From Catelliglobosispora koreensis DSM 44566 (lineage in GTDB: Bacteria; Actinomycetota; Actinomycetes; Mycobacteriales; Micromonosporaceae), in NCBI RefSeq assembly GCF_000379685.1, contig NZ_KB903253.1:62001-126000 (forward strand): DNA of 64,000 nucleotides, in the 5' to 3' direction. Below the pieces are notes generated by a model that did no database searches, was not told the DNA's origin, and worked only from the letters and a program-made list of their open reading frames with translations. This document shows positions 17,831 to 25,678 of the stretch, piece after piece; within the stretch, counting starts at the first letter, position 1, and each line of letters opens with the position of its first letter. The translations under genes and the position numbers were made by a program.

Positions 17831-19003
17831 GTGGTGCTAGCAGTTCTCTCCCCTGGCCAGGGTGCCCAGAAGCCCGGCTTCCTCACCCCATGGCTCTCTT
17901 TGGAGGGCGCTGAGTCCAAACTTCGCTGGTGGTCCGCCCTGGCAGGCGTCGACCTCATCCACCTTGGCACCGTCGCTGACGCCGACGAAATCAAGGACAC
18001 GGCCAAGACTCAGCCACTCCTCATCGCCGCTGCTCTCCTCGCCGCTGACTACCTGCCGATCGCCGACGTTTCCGTCGCCGCCGGGCACAGCGTCGGCGAG
18101 CTGGGGGCTGCCGCGCTGGCGGGAGTGCTGACACCCGAGTCGGCCATCACGCTCGCCGGCGTGCGTGGCCGCGAAATGGCCGCCGCTTGCGCGCTCGAAC
18201 CCACCGGCATGGCCGCGATCATTGGCGGCGAAGAGCCGGAAATCCTTGCCGCGCTTGAGAAACACGGCCTTTACGCAGCCAACCGCAATGGTGCTGGGCA
18301 GATCGTCGCCGCTGGCGCCCGCGACTCCCTGGACAAGTTCGCCGCGGAACCGCCGTCCAAGTCCAAAGTCATCAAGCTTCAGGTCGCCGGGGCGTTCCAC
18401 ACGCCTTACATGGCGCCCGCTGAGCAGGCCCTCGGCGCCATCGCGGGTGGCATCACGCCCACTCACCCGGCCCGTCTGCTGCTGTCCAACGCCGATGGCG
18501 TCGCCGTGACCGACGGCGACGAGATGCTCGCTCGCCTGGTCCGCCAAGTCACCGCACCGGTCCGCTGGGACCTGTGCATGCGCGGCCTCGCCGACCTCGG
18601 CGTCACCGCCGTCATCGAGCTGCCCCCAGCGGGCACCCTCGCTGGCCTGATCAAGCGCGAACTGCGCGGGCCAGGCCTGCCCGAGATCGTCACCCTGAAC
18701 ACCCCAGATGACCTCCCGGCCGCACGCGACCTGATCGCGCGGCACCGGGCGGCTCACACCAACGAGCCATCCCTTCACTTCGGGGTCGTGGTGACCGCTA
18801 CCGCCGGCACCTTCGTTCCCGCTGACGGCCTCGAAGAGGGTTCACCCATCAAAGCTGGGCAGCTCATCGGGCAGATCAACACCCGGCAGGGCGCGGTCGA
18901 TATCACCGCGCACCAGACCGGTTTTCTTGTCGAGTGGCTGGCGCACCGCGATGACCCGGTTAGCTCCGGGCAGCCACTCGCGCGCATCGGAGAGCTTTCA
19001 TGA
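17831..19003 (+). CDS. fabD: Malonyl-CoA:ACP transacylase with C-terminal biotinyl/lipoyl-like domain
   Basis: 390 residues; typical FabD is about 310. The catalytic Ser87 is in GHSVGEL, the partner His190 in GAFHTPYM, and the conserved N-terminus SPGQGAQ is present. The enzyme loads malonyl groups onto ACP. Residues about 316-390 form an extra domain with the two half-repeats of a biotinyl/lipoyl fold (GTFVPADGLEEGSPIKAGQ, then GFLVEW and SSGQPLARIGE) but without the modifiable Lys. The GTG at 17831 (or 17834) has only a weak ribosome-binding site. First structural gene of the fab operon. Confidence 0.93.
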   Translation: MVLAVLSPGQGAQKPGFLTPWLSLEGAESKLRWWSALAGVDLIHLGTVADADEIKDTAKTQPLLIAAALLAADYLPIADVSVAAGHSVGELGAAALAGVLTPESAITLAGVRGREMAAACALEPTGMAAIIGGEEPEILAALEKHGLYAANRNGAGQIVAAGARDSLDKFAAEPPSKSKVIKLQVAGAFHTPYMAPAEQALGAIAGGITPTHPARLLLSNADGVAVTDGDEMLARLVRQVTAPVRWDLCMRGLADLGVTAVIELPPAGTLAGLIKRELRGPGLPEIVTLNTPDDLPAARDLIARHRAAHTNEPSLHFGVVVTATAGTFVPADGLEEGSPIKAGQLIGQINTRQGAVDITAHQTGFLVEWLAHRDDPVSSGQPLARIGELS

Positions 19004-19082
19004 GCGAGTGCTTGCACGAGCGAATCGGAATCACAGGTTGGCTAGTGCCTCATGGCGTCGGCGACCTAAGGGAGACGGCGAC

Positions 19083-20033
19083 ATGAGCAGCAGTGTTAGC
19101 GGCAGCAAGATCCTGTCGTTCGGCCACTATCAGCCATCACGCATCCTGACCAACGACGACCTCGCTCAGATGGTCGACACCAACGACGAGTGGATCCAGT
19201 CCCGCGTCGGGATCAAAGAGCGGCGGATCGCCGACGGCGAATCCGTCGCTGACATGGCCGCCCTGGCGGCTGAGAAGGCACTGGCCGCGTCGGGGCTTTC
19301 CGCCACCGACATTGACCTGATCGTCGTGGCCACCTGCTCCAACTCTGACCGCAGCCCCAACACGGCGTGCCGTGTAGCGGCCAAGCTTGGCATCGGTGCC
19401 CCGGCCGCTTTCGACCTCAACACCGCTTGCTCCGGCTTTTCCTATGCGCTGGCCAACGCCGACCACGCCATCAAGGCTGGTGCGTCCAAGAACGCGCTAG
19501 TGATCGGTGTGGAGAAGCTTTCCGAGATAACCGACTGGTCCGACCGGTCCACTTGCGTCATCTTCGGTGACGGGGCGGGCGCGGCGGTCGTGACGGCGAT
19601 CAGCGAAGGCGAAGAGCCGGGCATCGGGCCGGTCGTGTGGGGCTCAGATCCCAGTGAGGCGATCGCGATCGAGGGCTGGCGGCCTTACATCGTCCAAGAA
19701 GGACAGAAGGTGTTCCGGTGGGCGACCACCGCAGTACCAGCTATCGCTTTGGCCGCATGCCAGAAAGCCGGTGTCGAGCCGGCTGAGCTGGGCGGGTTTG
19801 TTCCGCACCAGGCCAATCTGCGCATCATCGAGCCACTGGCGCGCAAGATCGGCGTCAATCCCGACGTTCTCGCGCGCGACATCGTGGAGTCCGGAAACAC
19901 TTCGGCGGCAAGCATTCCGCTCGCGCTGTCCAAAATGATCGAACGTGGCGAGGTCAAGTCCGGTGCCTCCGTGCTCCTCGTCGGTTTTGGCGGGGGCCTG
20001 ACCTATGCCGGTCAAGTCATCCGCTGCCCGTAG
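19083..20033 (+). CDS. fabH: 3-oxoacyl-ACP synthase III (KAS III)
   Basis: 316 residues. The catalytic triad is visible: Cys116 in NTACSGF, His242 in PHQANLRI and Asn272 in ESGNTSAASIP. It condenses an acyl-CoA primer with malonyl-ACP; in actinomycetes branched primers are often used. The ATG at 19083 follows GGGAGA. The 79-bp gap after fabD contains no strong signal. Confidence 0.96.
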   Translation: MSSSVSGSKILSFGHYQPSRILTNDDLAQMVDTNDEWIQSRVGIKERRIADGESVADMAALAAEKALAASGLSATDIDLIVVATCSNSDRSPNTACRVAAKLGIGAPAAFDLNTACSGFSYALANADHAIKAGASKNALVIGVEKLSEITDWSDRSTCVIFGDGAGAAVVTAISEGEEPGIGPVVWGSDPSEAIAIEGWRPYIVQEGQKVFRWATTAVPAIALAACQKAGVEPAELGGFVPHQANLRIIEPLARKIGVNPDVLARDIVESGNTSAASIPLALSKMIERGEVKSGASVLLVGFGGGLTYAGQVIRCP

Positions 20034-20060
20034 TTGCAAAACAAACCCGAAAGGAAAGAA

Positions 20061-20300
20061 ATGACCAAGGAAGAGATCGTCACCGGCCTGGCCGAGATTC
20101 TCGAAGAGGTCGCTGGCGTGAACCCTGACGACGTAAGCGAGGAAAAGTCCTTCACCGACGACCTCGACGTCGACTCGCTCTCCATGGTCGAGGTCGTCGT
20201 GGCGGCCGAGGAGCGCTTCGGTGTGAAGATCCCGGACGACGAGGTGCAGAACCTGCGCACCGTGGGTGACGCAGCCGACTTCGTACTCAAGCAAGCCTGA
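20061..20300 (+). CDS. acpP: Acyl carrier protein
   Basis: 79 residues, acidic. Ser39 in the DSL motif (LDVDSLSMVEVV) is the 4'-phosphopantetheine attachment site. It carries growing acyl chains in type II fatty-acid synthesis. The ATG at 20061 follows a good ribosome-binding site (AAAGGAAAG). fabF starts 16 bp after the stop. Confidence 0.97.
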   Translation: MTKEEIVTGLAEILEEVAGVNPDDVSEEKSFTDDLDVDSLSMVEVVVAAEERFGVKIPDDEVQNLRTVGDAADFVLKQA

Positions 20301-20316
20301 GAACTGCGAGATTAAT

Positions 20317-21543
20317 GTGACTAAGCCAGAGGTAGTTGTCACCGGCCTGGGCGCCACTACCCCGCTCGGCGGGGATGTCGCGTCCACTTGGGACGCGATG
20401 CTGGCCGGACGCTCCGGGGTCAGCAAGCTGACCCAGGAGTGGGCCGAACAGTTGCCGGTTCGCATCGCCGCTCAGCTGGTGGTAGAGCCGAGCGAGGTGC
20501 TCGACCGGATCCTGTTGCGCCGGCTCGACCGGTCTGAGGCCCTGGGCCTCATCGCGGCAGCCGAGGCCTGGAAGGACTCCGGCCTAGACCGCGACAGTCT
20601 TGATGGGGAAAGACTCGGTGTCGTGGTTGGTTCTGGCATCGGCGGGGCACAGACCCTGCTTGCCCAGGACGACATTCTTGAAGCTTCCGGGCCGCGGCGG
20701 GTCAGCCCGCACACGGTTCCGATGCTCATGCCCAACGGGCCTGCGGCCTACGTGGGGCTTGAGTACAAAGCCAAGGCCGGGGTGCACGCGCCGACAAGCG
20801 CCTGCGCGACCGGTGCTGAGGCGATCGCCTGGGGCCTGGACATGATCCGTTCCGGCCGGGCCGACGTGGTCATCGCCGGCGGCGTGGAAGCAGTGATCCA
20901 TCCGCTGCCGATCGCCGGGTTCGCCTCGATGCGCGCCATGTCGACGCGCAACGACGATCCCGAAAAGGCTTCCCGCCCATGGGACAAGGGCCGTGACGGC
21001 TTCGTGCTCGGTGAGGGTGCCGGAATCGTCATCCTTGAACGCGCCGACCACGCCGCTGCCCGCGGGGCCCGCGTCTACGCCCGGCTTGCCGGGGCGGGCA
21101 TGACCTCTGATGGGTACGACATCGTGCAGCCGCATCCGGAAGGCGAAGGTGGCGCGCGGGCGATGCGCGTGGCCCTGCGCGATTCCGGCCTCGCTGCCAC
21201 CGATGTCACGCATGTCAACGCGCACGCGACCTCGACGCCGGTCGGAGACATGGCCGAAGTTGGTGCGGTGCAAGGGGTTCTGGGTGCACACCCGGTGCTG
21301 ACGGCGACAAAGTCGATGACCGGTCACCTGCTCGGTGCGGCGGGCGCGCTTGAGTCGATCGCCACGATCCTGGCGATCCGCGACAGTGTTGTCCCTCCGA
21401 CGATCAACCTCGATGACCCCGACGACGCGCTGACCCTGGATGTGGCGGCACACAAAGCCCGTCCCATGCAGATTCCAGCGGCCCTCAACAACTCGTTCGG
21501 TTTTGGCGGCCACAACGTCGCGCTGATCTTCGCGCGGGCGTAG
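20317..21543 (+). CDS. fabF: 3-oxoacyl-ACP synthase II (KAS II)
   Basis: 408 residues. Active-site Cys163 is in TSACATGAEA, the first His in NAHATSTPVGD and the second in TKSMTGHLLGA, giving the Cys-His-His triad. It elongates acyl-ACP with malonyl-ACP. The GTG at 20317 starts the conserved KPEVVVTGLGATTPLG block; its ribosome-binding site is weak, so coupling with acpP is likely. A strong hairpin separates it from the carboxyltransferase gene. Confidence 0.96.
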   Translation: MTKPEVVVTGLGATTPLGGDVASTWDAMLAGRSGVSKLTQEWAEQLPVRIAAQLVVEPSEVLDRILLRRLDRSEALGLIAAAEAWKDSGLDRDSLDGERLGVVVGSGIGGAQTLLAQDDILEASGPRRVSPHTVPMLMPNGPAAYVGLEYKAKAGVHAPTSACATGAEAIAWGLDMIRSGRADVVIAGGVEAVIHPLPIAGFASMRAMSTRNDDPEKASRPWDKGRDGFVLGEGAGIVILERADHAAARGARVYARLAGAGMTSDGYDIVQPHPEGEGGARAMRVALRDSGLAATDVTHVNAHATSTPVGDMAEVGAVQGVLGAHPVLTATKSMTGHLLGAAGALESIATILAIRDSVVPPTINLDDPDDALTLDVAAHKARPMQIPAALNNSFGFGGHNVALIFARA

Positions 21544-21579
21544 CCCGTGCGAAGCAGTCAGCACAGTGCCAAAGCGTGC

Positions 21580-21615
21580 GCGGCGAAGCCGCGAGAAACA
21601 ACGCGGCTTCGCCGC
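21580..21615 (+). other. Intercistronic hairpin between fabF and accD6
   Basis: A perfect 14-bp stem (GCGGCGAAGCCGCG and its complement) encloses an 8-nt loop AGAAACAA. Outer AAGCG and CGCTT arms may extend it. No T-run follows. It could set the ratio of upstream to downstream message by stabilising 3' ends or by attenuation. Confidence 0.6.
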
Positions 21616-21635
21616 ATCAGCGCTTGGAGAATGTC

Positions 21636-23048
21636 ATGACGATAACCTCCACCCCGCTTGACGAGTCCACTGTGGACTTTCGCGACCCGCTGGTGCGGCT
21701 AAGGACGCTGTTCGACAAGGGCACCGTCAAGACGCTCACCGGCAAGGACGACTCCGGTGTGCTGACCGCCCGCGGTCTCATCGACGGGACGCCAGCGATC
21801 GCCTATGCCACCGACGCCACGAAAATGGGCGGTGCCATGGGCGTCGAGGGTTGCCAGCACATCGTGGACGCTATTGACGCGGCTGTGCGTGAGCGCGTCC
21901 CGGTGGTCGGGGTGTGGCACTCCGGTGGTGCCCGGCTAGCCGAAGGCGTTGTCGCGCTTGATGGTGTGGGCCAGGTCTTCGCGGCGATGGTCCGGGCCTC
22001 CGGCCGCGTGCCGCAGATCTCGGTCGTGCTCGGGCCGGCCGCCGGTGGCGGCGCTTACGGCCCAGCACTGACCGACATCGTCATTATGAGCGGAGCGGGA
22101 CGCATCTTCGTCACCGGTCCCGAGGTGGTCCGCAGTGTCACCGGCGAACAGGTCGACATGGAACGCCTGGGCGGCCCCGAGCCGCACGGGCGGCGGTCCG
22201 GCGTAGCTCATATCACCACGAAGGACGAATCTTCCGCGCTGGAAGAGGCGCGCAAGGTCGCCAAACTCCTTGGCGCCCAAGGCCGGATCAGTCCAGCCGA
22301 CGTCGCCGACGACCGGGACCTGTCGGCCTCCATGCCGCCAGAAGCCACACGTGCCTACGACGTCAAGCCCGTCGTCAAGGCGCTTTTGGACGAGCCCGGC
22401 GTGGAACTGCACGCCAAGTGGTCGCCCAACATCGTCACCACGCTCGGCCGGTTCGCTGGCCGGACCGTCGGCGTCATCGCCAACAACCCGCTGCGCCTAG
22501 GCGGATGCCTGGATGCCTCCAGCGCGGAGAAGGCGGCTCGTTTCGTGCGCATGTGCGACTCCCTCGGCGTCCCGCTGATCGTGCTCGTGGACGTGCCGGG
22601 CTACCTGCCCGGTCTCGGCCAGGAGTGGGAAGGAGTGGTGCGCCGCGGCGCGAAACTCCTGCACGCGTTCGCCGAAGCGGTCGTCCCGCGGGTAACCCTG
22701 GTGACCCGCAAGGCCTACGGCGGCGCCTACATCGCCATGAACTCGCGTTCCCTTGGCGCCACAGCGGTTTTCGCCTGGCCCAGCGCCGAGATCGCGGTCA
22801 TGGGAGCGTCAGCCGCGGTCAACGTGCTGCACCGCAAGAAGCTTGCCGCCTGCCCGCCAGAAGAGCGCGAAACGTTGCGCGCCAAGCTCGTCGAGCAACA
22901 GCTCGCCGAAGCCGGCGGCGTCAACCGCGCACTCGAGATCGGCGTCGTCGACGACATCATCAAGCCCGCCGAAACCCGCAAACGGATCGCAGGCGCCCTG
23001 TCAGACGCTCCGGCGGCTCGGGGTGCACACGGCAACATACCGTTATGA
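21636..23048 (+). CDS. accD6: Acyl-CoA carboxylase carboxyltransferase (beta) subunit, AccD6-type
   Basis: 470 residues, matching AccD6 length. It contains two crotonase-like halves: the N-half has GVWHSGGARLAEGV and GPAAGGGAYGPAL, and the C-half DVPGYLPGLGQEWEGVVRRG and TRKAYGGAYIAM. It transfers the carboxyl from biotin-BCCP to acetyl- or propionyl-CoA, giving the malonyl-CoA used by FabD. An accD directly after the KAS genes is the mycobacterial arrangement. The biotin-carrier alpha subunit must be encoded elsewhere. The ATG at 21636 follows GGAGA. Confidence 0.92.
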   Translation: MTITSTPLDESTVDFRDPLVRLRTLFDKGTVKTLTGKDDSGVLTARGLIDGTPAIAYATDATKMGGAMGVEGCQHIVDAIDAAVRERVPVVGVWHSGGARLAEGVVALDGVGQVFAAMVRASGRVPQISVVLGPAAGGGAYGPALTDIVIMSGAGRIFVTGPEVVRSVTGEQVDMERLGGPEPHGRRSGVAHITTKDESSALEEARKVAKLLGAQGRISPADVADDRDLSASMPPEATRAYDVKPVVKALLDEPGVELHAKWSPNIVTTLGRFAGRTVGVIANNPLRLGGCLDASSAEKAARFVRMCDSLGVPLIVLVDVPGYLPGLGQEWEGVVRRGAKLLHAFAEAVVPRVTLVTRKAYGGAYIAMNSRSLGATAVFAWPSAEIAVMGASAAVNVLHRKKLAACPPEERETLRAKLVEQQLAEAGGVNRALEIGVVDDIIKPAETRKRIAGALSDAPAARGAHGNIPL

Positions 23049-23203
23049 CGCCTCCTTTGTGGGGTCCACCTGTCCGTGTGCAAGCGGTGCGAGGTTCGCG
23101 CTACTCGGCGTGAAAATTATGCCTGCAAGTGACCGGCCGTAAATCCGCCGCCTTAGAGCGGATCGGCTGTCCGTACAAAGCGGCGCGAGATTCTGTGGTG
23201 AGG

Positions 23204-23237
23204 GGCCGCTGTCTGGGGTGGACAGCGGCCGTTTGTT
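23204..23237. terminator. Bidirectional terminator between accD6 and the MFS gene
   Basis: A 10-bp stem (GGCCGCTGTC with its complement), a 7-nt loop and a GTTTGTT tail lie between convergent genes. The preceding 155 bp (23049-23203) hold no convincing gene. Confidence 0.8.
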
Positions 23238-24465
23238 ATGCGGTGCGCAGACGGGTGACTGGGGAGAGCACTAGGGCGACGATGACGGCGGCGGAGCCTA
23301 GGGCGGCGACGGTGAGGGCGCGTTTGGCGCCGAGTTCGCCTGCGAGCAGGCCGGCGAAGAGTCCGCCGAGGGCTCCTCCTCCGAACAGGAGCGTGCGGAA
23401 TGCCGCTGTCATCCGGCCCATCATTGTTTGCGGGGTGACTGACTGACGCAGACTGACGATGATGACGCCGGCGACCCCGAGTCCAAGGTAGGTAAGGAAG
23501 AACGAGGCGACGAACATCCCGACCATCATCTGCCGCGGGCCACCGGCGAGCACGATCAGGCTTGGACCCAGCAGCAGAGCCGACTGGGCCACCAGGTAAA
23601 CGCGGCCCAGGGGAAACCGCCGGATCACCTTCTGTGAGATCAGCGCTCCCGTCAGGCCGCCCACGGAAGCGGCAGCCAGGATGGTGCCGAGCGTCGCCGA
23701 GCTCAGCCCCAAGTCACGGGTGCCGTAGAGCAGGAACATCGTCCACACCGAAATCATCGAGAAGTTGACGCAGAAGCCGATGAGCGCCAGCCAGCGCAGG
23801 ATGGGATCGCGGATGACCCAGCGCATGCCGTCACGAAGTTCGGTGAGCAGATGGCGTTCCGCGACCGGTTCCGGCGCCTCTTCACGTGTGCGGATCACGA
23901 GCAATAGCACCGCTGAAAACGCATAGCTCACGGCATCGACGATGAGTGCCACCGGTGCGGTCAGCATGCTCACCAGCAAGCCTGCCAACCCCGGTCCAGC
24001 GATGTCCGCTGAGGACGAACTGACGCCCATCTTGGCGCTCGCCTCGACATAGTTGCGGCGATCCCGCACCAGCACGGGCACGAAGGCCATCCAGCTCACG
24101 TCGAAAAGAACCGAGGCGATGCCCACCGCCGCCGCGATCGCCAGCAGCACGACCAGATTGAGCCATCCCAGCCACCACAGCACCGGGATCAGTCCAATGA
24201 GGACCATCCGCGTGACGTTGGCTGCCAGCATCACGGGCTTACGGCGTACCCGGTCGACCCAAACGCCGAACACCATGGCCAGACCGAGGTAAGGCACGAG
24301 TTGCAGGAACCGCAGCAACCCCACCTGCTCATCAGTGGCGCCAAAGATGTAGATCGCGGTGAGGGGCAGCGCGAGGTTCGTGATCTGTGTGCCCAGCAAC
24401 GATATGGTCTCGCCTGCCCAGAATTTCAGGAAATCCCTGTTGTGCCAAAGGCTTTGCTCAGCCAT
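23236..24465 (-). CDS. MFS transporter (EntS/MFS_3 type exporter)
   Basis: 409 residues with about 12 helices. FWAGETISLLGTQITNLALPL near the N-terminus and FGVWVDRVRRKPVML in the loop between helices 2 and 3 are typical of the MFS_3 exporters. The substrate is unknown. Its start overlaps the end of the PLP-enzyme gene by 8 bp, so the two are co-transcribed and may act on the same compound, under the divergent MocR regulator. Confidence 0.88.
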   Translation of the reverse strand: MAEQSLWHNRDFLKFWAGETISLLGTQITNLALPLTAIYIFGATDEQVGLLRFLQLVPYLGLAMVFGVWVDRVRRKPVMLAANVTRMVLIGLIPVLWWLGWLNLVVLLAIAAAVGIASVLFDVSWMAFVPVLVRDRRNYVEASAKMGVSSSSADIAGPGLAGLLVSMLTAPVALIVDAVSYAFSAVLLLVIRTREEAPEPVAERHLLTELRDGMRWVIRDPILRWLALIGFCVNFSMISVWTMFLLYGTRDLGLSSATLGTILAAASVGGLTGALISQKVIRRFPLGRVYLVAQSALLLGPSLIVLAGGPRQMMVGMFVASFFLTYLGLGVAGVIIVSLRQSVTPQTMMGRMTAAFRTLLFGGGALGGLFAGLLAGELGAKRALTVAALGSAAVIVALVLSPVTRLRTA

Positions 24466-25678
24466 CGGCGCCAGTTCCCGCTAACTGGGCCACGGCGTCA
24501 GCGACGGCGGCGATTTCGCCGCCCGTGTTGTAGTAGTGCGGCGAAAGCCGAAGGCACCAGTCAATGTTCTTGTCCCCGAAGTCGAGCTGAGCGAACTCAC
24601 GGAAACTCAACGCTGAGTTGATGTTTCGCGCGTCGAGCGCGGCTTTGAACGGCTGTGCTTCCCACCCCTCGATGGCAAACGTGACGAGCGCGCCCAGTTG
24701 TGGCCCGCGATCCAGGACGCGCACGCCTGGTATGACAGCGAGCTGGTCGCGTAGATCCGCGGCGAGGGCTGGGGTGCGGCGTGCGATCGCTGGCATGCCG
24801 ACTTGGCGGGCATAGTGTGCGGCTTCGGCGCAGCCGAGCAGAGTTGAGTACGGAAACTCCCAGTCTTCAAAGCGTGCCGCGGTTGGCGCTGGCTCATACC
24901 GGTCGGGCGCTACCCAGCGCGAGCCATGCATGTCAATGAAAAGCGGCTCGTATCCGGCTTGCAGCACACGATCCGAGACGAAGAGGAAGCCGGATCCCCG
25001 TGGCCCGCGCAGGAACTTGCGGCAGGTCGCCGTCAGCAGATCGCAGCCGATCGCTTCAACGTCAAGTTCGTACTGCCCCAGGGACTGGCACGCGTCGACG
25101 ATGTAGAGCAGGTCGAGCTCACGGCAGTGGCGTCCGATCTCGGCGACTGGCTGCACGAGTCCGGAGTTCGTCGGGATGTGTGTCGCGGCCACCAGACGCG
25201 GACGGTCCGTTCGCATCAGCGCGGCCATAGCCGCGACGTCAACACCGCCGCCCGGCAGATCGGGCGCGTGGACAATCCTGACGCCGAACCGCTTGCGCAG
25301 GGACAGAAACGCGATCTGGTTGGAGACGAAGTCATCGCGCGTGGTGAGGATGGTGTCCCCGGGCGAGAAGGGGATCGCCGATAGCGCTGTGGCATAGGCG
25401 TGAGTAGCACTGCCCGCGAATGCGATGTTCTCCGGCTTCGCGTTGATCAGAGCGGCGGTTTCGCGGTAGAACCCGGCTACCTGGTCAGCGCGCAGCGCGG
25501 AAGCCTCGTACCCACCGATGTTGGCTTCTAGGTTGAGATGTTCCAGCATCGTGGACAGCACCGGCTTGGCCAGCAGCCCGCAGCCCGCGTTGTTGAAGTG
25601 AATGACGTTGCCACAGCCGGGAGTGTCCGACCGTAGCGCTGCGATATCTAGATCAGTAGCGCTATCATGTTCTCTCAT
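24458..25678 (-). CDS. Class V aminotransferase-fold PLP enzyme (isopenicillin N epimerase/cysteine desulfurase-like)
   Basis: 406 residues from the ATG at 25678. FNNAGCGLLAKP near residue 28 and the PLP lysine Lys221 in CRKFLRGPRGSGF place it in the class V group, and YIVDACQSLGQ supplies the PLP-pyridine Asp. The exact reaction is unclear: epimerase, beta-lyase or desulfurase are possible. The frame also allows ATG/GTG starts up to 25714 within the divergent gene. A minus-strand TATCGT lies 5 nt before 25678, so a leaderless start is plausible. The start codon overlaps that of the divergent mocR gene. Confidence 0.85.
   Translation of the reverse strand: MREHDSATDLDIAALRSDTPGCGNVIHFNNAGCGLLAKPVLSTMLEHLNLEANIGGYEASALRADQVAGFYRETAALINAKPENIAFAGSATHAYATALSAIPFSPGDTILTTRDDFVSNQIAFLSLRKRFGVRIVHAPDLPGGGVDVAAMAALMRTDRPRLVAATHIPTNSGLVQPVAEIGRHCRELDLLYIVDACQSLGQYELDVEAIGCDLLTATCRKFLRGPRGSGFLFVSDRVLQAGYEPLFIDMHGSRWVAPDRYEPAPTAARFEDWEFPYSTLLGCAEAAHYARQVGMPAIARRTPALAADLRDQLAVIPGVRVLDRGPQLGALVTFAIEGWEAQPFKAALDARNINSALSFREFAQLDFGDKNIDWCLRLSPHYYNTGGEIAAVADAVAQLAGTGADG
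25633..25663. promoter_or_regulatory. Two direct repeats GTAGCGCT, candidate MocR-type operator
   Basis: Copies at 25633-25640 and 25656-25663 lie 23 bp apart, about two helical turns, on the same face of the helix. They sit just before the mocR start. GabR and PdxR-type regulators bind spaced direct repeats, so this is a reasonable site. Confidence 0.45.

Noticed and set aside
18927-19082. Longer fabH frame beginning inside fabD
   Set aside because: The conserved KAS III N-terminus starts shortly after the ATG at 19083, which has a GGGAGA ribosome-binding site.
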